Assembly: GCA_045648445.1 (NCBI GenBank)
Contig: JAZRNY010000009.1
Location: 62,001-126,000, forward strand
Direction: 5' to 3'
DNA: 64,000 nucleotides
Source: SIG607 sp045648445
GTDB lineage: Bacteria > Bacillota > Clostridia > Oscillospirales > Acutalibacteraceae
This document shows, one piece after another, positions 57,940 to 64,000 of this stretch. Position 1 is the first letter of the stretch, and the number at the start of each line of letters is the position of its first letter. The position numbers were made by a program, and so were the translations under genes. The notes beneath the pieces were generated by a model. That model was not told the origin of the DNA. It searched no databases and saw nothing but the letters and a program-made list of their open reading frames with translations.

Positions 57940-59706
57940 ATGGCAATACCTCAGGACGTCATAGCCGAAATTAAGTATAAAAATGATATTGAATCTATTA
58001 TTTCGCAGTATATTGTACTTAAACGTCGCGGTAAAAATTTAATAGGTCTATGTCCATTTCATAATGAAAAAACTCCTTCTTTTACCATTTATCCCGAAAA
58101 CGGTTCTTTTTATTGTTTTGGCTGTAAATTAGGTGGAGACGTTATAACCTTTACTGGTCTTATCGAGCATCTTGATTATGTAGAATCTTTAAAATATCTT
58201 GCTGATAAATCGGGAATAGAGATTGTTGATAAAGGTTATGAAGACAATTCAATTCAAAAACTAAAACAAACCATTCTTGAAATAAATAGAGAAACAGCCC
58301 GATTTTATCATAGTTATCTTACGTCCGAAAACGGCAAATGGGCGCTTGATTATTTAATTGGCAGAGGGCTTACTCGTTCTACCATTGTAAAATTCGGATT
58401 GGGATGCGCTCCAGACAGTTGGGACGCTCTATTAAAGCATCTTACATCTAAGGGTTACACAATTGGTGATATGCTTCAGGCAAACGTTATTTCAAAAAGT
58501 CAGAGGGGCAGTTATTTTGATCGATTCAGAAATCGAGTTATGTTTCCAATTATAAATTTAAGAGGTAACGTTATCGCGTTTAGTGGACGAGCCAAACCGG
58601 GAGACGAAAAGGCATCTGCTAAGTATGTTAATACTTCGGATACGCCCGTTTATAAAAAAAGCGAAAATTTATTTGCTTTTAACTATGCTAAAAACGACTG
58701 TGCAGATAGAATAATTTTAGTTGAAGGAAATATGGACGTTATTTCATTGCACCAAGCAGGTTTTACTAATACCGTTGCTGCTTTGGGAACTTCATTTACC
58801 ATTGAACAAGCAAAACTCCTTTCTCGTTATACTAAAGAAATTGTTGTTTTGTTTGACTCCGATAGTGCAGGTCAAAATGCCGTTAAAAAAGCGTTATCAA
58901 CTCTTAAAGATTCAGGTATGAATATTCGCGTTTTGGTATTACCTGAAGGCAAAGATCCCGATGAATTTATAAAGAAAAATTCGCCAGAAAAATTAAAAGT
59001 TTTGCTTGACGGCTCTGAAAGTGATATTGATTATAAATTACGAATGGCATCTTATGATTATAATATTAATTCAAATGAAGGAAAACTTAACTATTTAAAG
59101 GCTGCAGCCGGAATTCTTGCTGATACTGACGATGATTTAACAATTGATTTATATACGGGTAAGTTGGCAGAAAGTTACGGTTTTTCAAAAAATTCAGTTG
59201 AAAGCGCTGTAAAAAAACTGCGTGAAACAAAATCTAAGCAAAAATTAAAAAAAGAGATTGCGCAAGTAGTATCACCGTACTATTCGCGAGATACTATCAA
59301 TCCCGAAAAGCGTTTTAATAAAAAGGTGGCTGTTGCGGAAGAAACTGTAATTTCCGTGTTATTTGCTCATCCTGATTATTACAATTTGGTAGTTGATGAA
59401 TTACCGCCAACAATGTTTGTTACTTCTCTAAATCAAAAAATATATGGGGATGTTTTTGATGCATTAAGAGAAGGCAAGAATATAGACATTTCTCTGTTTG
59501 GTGAAAAATATAGTCCGACCGAACTTGGATATATAGTTTCACTACAAAGTTCAGTTAAGGCAGAACGTAATGCTTTACAGGTGCTGCGAGATAGCATAGA
59601 TGTTATTAAAAAACATCGAAACACTTCACTAAATGACAGTGACAGTGATGATGACTGGGCTAATAAAATGGAAGAAATTGCAAAACAAAAAAAGGGAGAT
59701 AAATAA
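57940..59706 (+). CDS. dnaG: DNA primase DnaG
   Basis: DnaG makes RNA primers for replication. The 588-aa product has the CHC2 zinc finger (Cys38, His41, Cys59, Cys62), the primase core (GRGLTRSTIVKFGLG), and the TOPRIM motifs ILVEGNMDVISLHQAG and VVLFDSDSAGQNA. The C-terminal helicase-binding domain is shorter than in E. coli and ends in an acidic DSDSDDDW stretch. AGGAAAGGAG precedes the ATG. rpoD starts 1 nt after the stop. Confidence 0.96.
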   Translation: MAIPQDVIAEIKYKNDIESIISQYIVLKRRGKNLIGLCPFHNEKTPSFTIYPENGSFYCFGCKLGGDVITFTGLIEHLDYVESLKYLADKSGIEIVDKGYEDNSIQKLKQTILEINRETARFYHSYLTSENGKWALDYLIGRGLTRSTIVKFGLGCAPDSWDALLKHLTSKGYTIGDMLQANVISKSQRGSYFDRFRNRVMFPIINLRGNVIAFSGRAKPGDEKASAKYVNTSDTPVYKKSENLFAFNYAKNDCADRIILVEGNMDVISLHQAGFTNTVAALGTSFTIEQAKLLSRYTKEIVVLFDSDSAGQNAVKKALSTLKDSGMNIRVLVLPEGKDPDEFIKKNSPEKLKVLLDGSESDIDYKLRMASYDYNINSNEGKLNYLKAAAGILADTDDDLTIDLYTGKLAESYGFSKNSVESAVKKLRETKSKQKLKKEIAQVVSPYYSRDTINPEKRFNKKVAVAEETVISVLFAHPDYYNLVVDELPPTMFVTSLNQKIYGDVFDALREGKNIDISLFGEKYSPTELGYIVSLQSSVKAERNALQVLRDSIDVIKKHRNTSLNDSDSDDDWANKMEEIAKQKKGDK

Positions 59707-59707
59707 A

Positions 59708-60787
59708 ATGGATAAGGAAAATAAGAAACAAATCAGCGAAGCAACTGAAAATGATGCAGTTAAGGAAGAAGCGTTTGACATCGATAAAAGTGACAAAATT
59801 CTTTCAATTGACGAAATAGAAAATGCTCCTGATGATTTGGAAGCACTTTACGATGAGCCTGTTTTACTCGATCTCGATTATGATGACGAACCGACTGATG
59901 ACGATTTAAAACTTGAAGAAATGGATTTAGACACCATTGATGACGATGGCGCTCTTGATAACCTTTCTTTAGATGATCCGGTTAAAGTTTATCTTCGTGA
60001 AATAGGACGTGTACCGTTGCTTTCGGGCGATGAAGAAATAGAACTTGCAGTTAAAATTGCTGAAGGTGACGAAAAAGCAAAAAGAAGACTTGCAGAGGCA
60101 AATCTTCGTCTTGTAGTTAGTATTGCTAAAAAATACGTTGGCAGAGGTATGTATTTCCTTGATTTAATCCAAGAGGGTAACGTAGGTCTTATAAAAGCCG
60201 TTGACAAATTTGACTATACTAAAGGCTTTAAATTTTCTACCTATGCAACTTGGTGGATCCGTCAGGCAATAACCCGTGCTATAGCAGATCAAGCAAGAAC
60301 TATTCGTATTCCCGTTCATATGGTTGAAACTATTAACCGTTTGAAACGTGTTCAAAGTCAACTTCTTCACGAAAACGGATATGAACCCAGTGAAGAAATG
60401 ATTGCTCAAAAAATGGATATGCCCGTTGAAAGAGTTAGAGAAATCATGCGTGTTGCTCAAGAACCTGTTTCTATGGAAACTCCAATAGGTCCTGAGGAAG
60501 ATTCGAGACTTATGGACTTTATAAGAGATGAAGATGCTTTGGCACCTGATGAAGCAGCCTTAAAAGCAATCACTAACGAAGATATTGATGGAGTACTTAA
60601 AACCCTTACCGAAAGAGAAGAAGCGGTTATAAGACTTCGTTTTGGTCTTCATGACGGCAGATGTCACACCCTTGAAGAAGTAGGTAGTGAATTTAACGTT
60701 ACAAGAGAACGTATTCGTCAGATCGAAGCAAAGGCTCTTCGTAAACTTCGCCATCCTGTTCGTTCTAACCGTTTTAAAGAGAGATAA
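59708..60787 (+). CDS. rpoD: RNA polymerase primary sigma factor RpoD (SigA)
   Basis: This is the housekeeping sigma factor. The 359-aa product has a short acidic N-terminal region, region 1.2 (DDPVKVYLREIGRVPLL), region 2 (AEANLRLVVSIAKKYVGRGM; FSTYATWWIRQAITRAIADQ for -10 recognition), region 3 (VETINRLKRVQSQL) and region 4 (LEEVGSEFNVTRERIRQIEA for -35 recognition). A longer frame reaches into dnaG, but AAGGGAGA points to this ATG. It explains the many TTGaca/TATAAT promoters seen here. Confidence 0.97.
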   Translation: MDKENKKQISEATENDAVKEEAFDIDKSDKILSIDEIENAPDDLEALYDEPVLLDLDYDDEPTDDDLKLEEMDLDTIDDDGALDNLSLDDPVKVYLREIGRVPLLSGDEEIELAVKIAEGDEKAKRRLAEANLRLVVSIAKKYVGRGMYFLDLIQEGNVGLIKAVDKFDYTKGFKFSTYATWWIRQAITRAIADQARTIRIPVHMVETINRLKRVQSQLLHENGYEPSEEMIAQKMDMPVERVREIMRVAQEPVSMETPIGPEEDSRLMDFIRDEDALAPDEAALKAITNEDIDGVLKTLTEREEAVIRLRFGLHDGRCHTLEEVGSEFNVTRERIRQIEAKALRKLRHPVRSNRFKER

Positions 60788-60798
60788 TAGGTGACGAT

Positions 60799-61056
60799 AT
60801 GACTTATAAATATACCCCTAAAGGTGTTTGTTCACGATATATGGAATTTTCCGTCGAAGACGGCAAAGTTGTTGATGTTATAGTCAAAGGCGGTTGTAAC
60901 GGAAATTTAAAAGGTATTTGCGCACTTGTTAAAGGTATGGAAGTGGACGAAGTTATAAATAGATTAAAAGATATTAAGTGTGGATTTAAAGACACTTCCT
61001 GTCCGGCGCAATTAGCAACAGCACTAATGCAATTTAAAAAAGAAAATGAGGAATAA
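60799..61056 (+). CDS. TSCPD-domain protein (TIGR03905 type)
   Basis: The 85-aa protein has the cysteine pattern of TIGR03905/TSCPD proteins: GVCSRYMEF, VKGGCNGNLKGICALVKGM and FKDTSCPAQLATAL. The TSCPD domain is also found at the end of some ribonucleotide reductases. As a stand-alone protein its function is unknown, possibly redox or metal-linked. It lies 11 nt after rpoD. Confidence 0.9.
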   Translation: MTYKYTPKGVCSRYMEFSVEDGKVVDVIVKGGCNGNLKGICALVKGMEVDEVINRLKDIKCGFKDTSCPAQLATALMQFKKENEE

Positions 61057-61058
61057 CA

Positions 61059-61595
61059 GTGAACTTTGATTCCGATATTAAAATAGCGGGAGATAAACCG
61101 TCGGTTGACGTAAAACGAAATCGTCTTTTGGCCGGTGATTTGGGTGAAAATGCCGGTGAACGAAATAATGCTAAATATTTAGGTAGAGCGGTAGCGCAAA
61201 TTTTTTCAAAAGATGCTACCAATTTTAAGTACGAAGATGATGGCGATTATGAAATGATAGTTCAGCGTAGAATGTTGCTTTCGTTTACTGCTACCGTTGG
61301 ATTTGAAAGATATTGTTCTAACGATACCGATGCAGGTATTGCACAAAAAGCATTTTTGGATTATCTTAAAGATAATAATCCCGAAATATTAAAAACTTCT
61401 ACCGATACCGGTGCGTTTTCTTTCTATTATCTTGCTTATAGGCGTGGAATAGAGGTTGACCGGCGAATAGGTCAAACCTTTGCTATGCTTTGTTCGCATG
61501 ACGGAGATAACGTATATCAAGAATTAGGAGAAGCGTTATACTGTTGGTTTTCATCTGTTGTTAAAGAACAGGCTGAAAAATTCTGTTTATCATAG
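61059..61595 (+). CDS. Conserved-looking protein of unknown function
   Basis: I do not recognise this 178-aa protein. It starts with GTG, 2 nt after the TSCPD stop, so it is very likely translated with it. It is soluble and acidic, with several aromatic-rich helices (MLLSFTATVGFERYC; AFSFYYLAYRRGIEVDRRIG; ALYCWFSSVVKEQAEKF). There is no signal peptide, membrane span or metal motif. The first 60 residues look less structured. Its constant place after rpoD and the TSCPD gene would be worth testing in relatives. Confidence 0.7.
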   Translation: MNFDSDIKIAGDKPSVDVKRNRLLAGDLGENAGERNNAKYLGRAVAQIFSKDATNFKYEDDGDYEMIVQRRMLLSFTATVGFERYCSNDTDAGIAQKAFLDYLKDNNPEILKTSTDTGAFSFYYLAYRRGIEVDRRIGQTFAMLCSHDGDNVYQELGEALYCWFSSVVKEQAEKFCLS

Positions 61596-61598
61596 TAT

Positions 61599-61640
61599 TA
61601 AATCCCCTTTTGTTTCATAGAATGAAGCGGAGGGGATTTA
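61599..61640 (+). promoter_or_regulatory. Hairpin hiding the amidase Shine-Dalgarno
   Basis: TAAATCCCCT pairs perfectly with AGGGGATTTA, and an inner stem GTTTCAT/ATGAAGC extends it with loop AGA. The amidase ribosome-binding site GGAGGGG lies in the 3' arm. It can also act as a weak terminator for the upstream gene (TTTATT follows). Confidence 0.65.
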
Positions 61641-61642
61641 TT

Positions 61643-62383
61643 ATGCCAACTATTTATTTAAGTCCGTCTACGCAAGAGTTTAATGAATATGTTGACGGCA
61701 GTGGTAGTGAGGAATTCTATATGAATTTAATAGCCGATGCTATGATACCGTATTTAGAGGCTTCTGGAATAAATTATGTTAGAAATACTAAAGACATGAC
61801 GGCAGCAACCAGTATTGCTGCTTCGAATTACGGTAACTATGATTTGCATTTAGCATTACATTCAAATGCAGCAGGAGAGGCAAATAGCGGCAATGTCAGA
61901 GGGACTGAAGTTTACTATTATCCAAGAAGTGTCAATGGTCAGCGTGCCGCAGAAATTATAGCAAATAATTTTAAAATTATATATCCGTTGCCTGAACTTG
62001 TAAGAACTGTTCCTACTGAAACTTTGGGAGAAGTCGTTAGAACAAAAGCACCTTCAGTGCTAATAGAATTTGCGTATCATGATAATTTAGAGGATGCACT
62101 TTGGATACAAAATAATATTGAAGAAATTGCCAAAAATACAGTACTTTCTTTAACAGATTATTTCGATATTCCCTTTAATTATCCTGAAAACAGTTATATG
62201 GGTACTGTTGTTACTCCGCTTGGTGGCAGTTTGAATATTAGAAAGTCACCATCTTTTACAGCGCCCGTTATCGGCAGTGTGCCGTCTGGTCAAAGCGTTA
62301 CAATATTAGCCACACTTCCGGACTGGTACTTAATAAGATATAGCAATATAGTAGGTTATTCTTATGCTCCATATGTAAAATAA
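61643..62383 (+). CDS. N-acetylmuramoyl-L-alanine amidase with C-terminal SH3 domain
   Basis: The 246-aa protein has an Amidase_3-type catalytic domain (residues 1-175) and an SH3b domain (about 185-246, GSLNIRKSPSFTAPVIGSV). Active-site elements are YLSPSTQEFN in place of the usual DPGHGG, the zinc-ligand glutamate region SGSEEFYMN, LALHSNA, and catalytic LIEFAYHDN. The SPSTQ variant is known from phage-like and clostridial cell-wall amidases. No signal peptide is present, so release may need holin, lysis or spore context. GGAGGGG sets the start. Confidence 0.85.
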   Translation: MPTIYLSPSTQEFNEYVDGSGSEEFYMNLIADAMIPYLEASGINYVRNTKDMTAATSIAASNYGNYDLHLALHSNAAGEANSGNVRGTEVYYYPRSVNGQRAAEIIANNFKIIYPLPELVRTVPTETLGEVVRTKAPSVLIEFAYHDNLEDALWIQNNIEEIAKNTVLSLTDYFDIPFNYPENSYMGTVVTPLGGSLNIRKSPSFTAPVIGSVPSGQSVTILATLPDWYLIRYSNIVGYSYAPYVK

Positions 62384-62387
62384 TAAT

Positions 62388-62415
62388 TTGACATTTTAGT
62401 ATATTGTGTTAAAAT
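62388..62415 (+). promoter_or_regulatory. Promoter of the small membrane protein gene
   Basis: TTGACA and TAAAAT are spaced by 16 bp with TGT extending the -10, starting 4 nt after the amidase stop. Confidence 0.75.
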
Positions 62416-62431
62416 ACTTATGGTGATAAAA

Positions 62432-62728
62432 ATGGATATGAATAAATGGAATGAATATGAAAATAAACGAAACGATTTACATACCAAATATCGTAATAAA
62501 AGAATACTTTTATTTGTTGTAATGTTGATTTTAATTGCAGTAGTTTCGTTTGTTTGGACTATATTTAAAGAAAAACTCGGTTCCCAACTTTTGTTTATGG
62601 GTATTTTATTTTCTGATGCAGTATTACTGTTTATATTTTTAAGAAAAATACGTGAACAAAAATTTTTCGAAAAACAACAGGAAGCGCTTTTGCGTGAAGA
62701 AGAACCAATAGGGAAGTTTAAAACATAA
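62432..62728 (+). CDS. Small two-span membrane protein, unknown function
   Basis: The 98-aa product has a charged N-terminal stretch (residues 1-25), two hydrophobic spans (about 26-43 and 52-68) and a charged C-terminal tail rich in Glu and Lys. No family is recognised. Three in-frame ATGs lie close together; GGTGA fits best with the second. The leader would be very short (about 10 nt), given the promoter just upstream. It is a single-gene unit ending at a shared terminator. Confidence 0.7.
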   Translation: MDMNKWNEYENKRNDLHTKYRNKRILLFVVMLILIAVVSFVWTIFKEKLGSQLLFMGILFSDAVLLFIFLRKIREQKFFEKQQEALLREEEPIGKFKT

Positions 62729-62760
62729 AAAACTTGTATGCATTTGCATACAAGTTTTTT
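62727..62760. terminator. Bidirectional terminator between the membrane protein and trmO
   Basis: A 15-bp stem, AAAAAACTTGTATGC and GCATACAAGTTTTTT, with loop ATTT overlaps the stop codons of both convergent genes. Confidence 0.92.
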
Positions 62761-63434
62761 TATTTTACTTTTAAAATATTTTCTACTGTTAAATTGTTGT
62801 CGTTAACGGTAAATTTGATGTTAAATCCAGCAAAATCCATTCCGTAAATTCTGCTTTTATCGGTATGGTATGATGGACGAGGATCAGAAGCCAATATATC
62901 TAAAAACGCCTTTTGTTTATCGGTGGGAATTATATTTAGAAGTTTTTCGTCACAATTTACCGAAAGGCAGTAATCTTTAGTATCTTCGGTAAAACCACCT
63001 TTTGCCTCTATTTTGCAGTCGCTATAAGGTATATATGGTTTTATGTCATAAATTGGAGTTCCGCTTAAAATATCTGCTCCGCTAACAAAAAGAACAGTTC
63101 CTTCGGTAGCAGTTTTTTCGATTTTAATGAATTTGACACATGATAAACCAATAGGATTAGGTCTAAAAGGTGAGCGCGTAGCAAAAACTCCAACGCGTTT
63201 ATTTCCGCCGAGTCTGGGCGGACGTACTGTAGGTGACCACGTATCTTTTTTTACTTCGCTAAAATTCCATATTAACCATAAATGTGAGAAATCTTCAATT
63301 CCTTTAAGTGAAGAAGGATCACGATATTCATTTTCAAAAACAATTTTTGAAACTACGCTTTCAGCAATGCCACTTTGACGCGGTATTCCAAATTTATCGG
63401 TGTAGTCGTTATATATTCTAGCAATTATTTTCAT
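62760..63434 (-). CDS. trmO: tRNA N6-threonylcarbamoyladenosine methyltransferase TrmO
   Basis: TrmO methylates t6A at tRNA position 37 using SAM. The 224-aa product has the UPF0066 beta-barrel signature FGIPRQSGI, FSHLWLIWNF, TVRPPRLGGNKRVGVFATRS and PFRPNPIGLSCVK. The C-terminal IYDIKPYIPYSD and a SPRPSY-like DPRPSYH segment complete the family pattern. Its 5' end overlaps the maf gene by 17 nt, so the two are translated together. Confidence 0.93.
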   Translation of the reverse strand: MKIIARIYNDYTDKFGIPRQSGIAESVVSKIVFENEYRDPSSLKGIEDFSHLWLIWNFSEVKKDTWSPTVRPPRLGGNKRVGVFATRSPFRPNPIGLSCVKFIKIEKTATEGTVLFVSGADILSGTPIYDIKPYIPYSDCKIEAKGGFTEDTKDYCLSVNCDEKLLNIIPTDKQKAFLDILASDPRPSYHTDKSRIYGMDFAGFNIKFTVNDNNLTVENILKVK

Positions 63435-63987
63435 TTAAAAATTCCTTAATTCTTTTGTTTAACATTGAAACAGGAAGACCTACTATGTTAAAATAGTCGC
63501 CTTCAATTTTTTCAACTAAAAGACTTCCTTTTCCTTGAATACCGTATGCGCCTGCTTTGTCTACATATTCCATTGTATCAAGATATTCGTTGATTTGTTC
63601 TTCTGATAGATCGAAAAAATAAACCTTAGATTCTACCGAAAAACTAAAAGTTTTATTATTTTTACATAAACAACATCCGGTTATAACCTTGTGACTTCTT
63701 CCGGAAAGTAAATTTAGCATATAAAATGCTTCTGTTCTATCTTTCGGTTTGCCAAGGGGGATAGATTCAATAAATACTGTGGTATCGCAACCAATAACCA
63801 AATCGTTTTTATTATTTTTTGCTACTGCCAAAGCTTTTTTACATGCTAAATATTCGGGCGCACTTTCGCTTTCAATAATTTCGGGTACTGTTTCGTCTAC
63901 ATCGGCAGTAACACATAACGTGTTCGGTTCAATAAGTTTAATTAATTCACGTCTTCTTGGTGAAGCTGAAGCAAGAATAGTTTTCAT
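63418..63987 (-). CDS. maf: Maf-family nucleotide pyrophosphatase
   Basis: Maf proteins hydrolyse noncanonical or dTTP/UTP-type nucleotides and are linked to septum formation. The 189-aa product starts with the phosphate-binding ILASASPRRRELI and has the DVDETVP segment, LVIGCDTTVFIESIPLGKPK, SGRSHKVITGC, and the catalytic YVDKAGAYGIQGKGSLLVEK. Length is normal. It overlaps trmO by 17 nt. Any genes upstream of it lie past the window edge. Confidence 0.94.
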   Translation of the reverse strand: MKTILASASPRRRELIKLIEPNTLCVTADVDETVPEIIESESAPEYLACKKALAVAKNNKNDLVIGCDTTVFIESIPLGKPKDRTEAFYMLNLLSGRSHKVITGCCLCKNNKTFSFSVESKVYFFDLSEEQINEYLDTMEYVDKAGAYGIQGKGSLLVEKIEGDYFNIVGLPVSMLNKRIKEFLNENNC

Positions 63988-64000
63988 AAAAATTAACTCC

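Noticed and set aside
60799..61595. Toxin-antitoxin pair suggested by two small linked genes
   Set aside because: The first is a recognisable TSCPD protein and the second lacks any toxin or antitoxin feature; context is a housekeeping operon.

Overview
The window is about 64 kb of a low-G+C (roughly mid-30s % by eye) Firmicutes chromosome, most likely an anaerobic, spore-forming member of the class Clostridia, probably from the gut. The sporulation evidence is direct: dipicolinate synthase (dpaA-dpaB), spoIIR and the yabN-rqcP-yabP-yabQ-divIC-yabR block. Anaerobic life is suggested by an oxygen-independent HemZ and a class I iron-sulfur fumarase subunit. A dockerin-bearing surface protein and a large sugar ABC import locus point to polysaccharide or glycan use. 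The genus cannot be read from this sequence alone.

Layout. 1-10.5 kb: a housekeeping run (end of an RluA-type pseudouridine synthase, HAD phosphatase, split transketolase, recJ, rel, dtd, a metallo-beta-lactamase-fold hydrolase, hemZ, a nucleosidase). 10.5-15.3 kb: a MOP flippase and the yabN/mazG-hup-rqcP-yabP-yabQ-divIC-yabR block. 15.3-22 kb: an orphan fumarase alpha subunit, an rRNA methyltransferase-type gene, a lipid kinase, groES-groEL, tRNA-Leu and pepD. 22-26.7 kb: an AraC regulator and the hom-lysC-asd operon. 26.9-29 kb: a BspA-type leucine-rich-repeat protein with a C-terminal dockerin. 29-31.9 kb (minus strand): an AraC regulator overlapping ligA. 32.2-43.9 kb: a sugar ABC import locus (small lipoprotein, 992-aa binding protein, four permeases, an NHL-TPR-Yip1 membrane protein, a DUF5696 lipoprotein). 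44-50 kb: XRE regulator, tRNA-Thr, dpaAB, cca, murC, P-loop kinase, DUF4364. 50-64 kb: class A PBP, DUF711/ACT pair, ispE, spoIIR, rpmE, yigZ, dgt-dnaG-rpoD, a small membrane protein, an amidase, trmO and maf.

How the parts relate. Most genes lie on the plus strand in tightly packed operons with overlaps of 1-4 nt. Many promoters can be read by eye, often with a TGn extended -10. Intrinsic terminators are frequent. Several hairpins end directly at, or contain, the Shine-Dalgarno sequence of the next co-directional gene (rqcP, yabP, fumarase alpha, dpaA, spoIIR, yigZ, amidase), leaving little or no room for a separate promoter. That recurring arrangement, the sugar import locus without an ATPase, and the dockerin-LRR protein are the most interesting signals. 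No CRISPR array, transposase, prophage, rRNA operon or recognisable riboswitch was seen.
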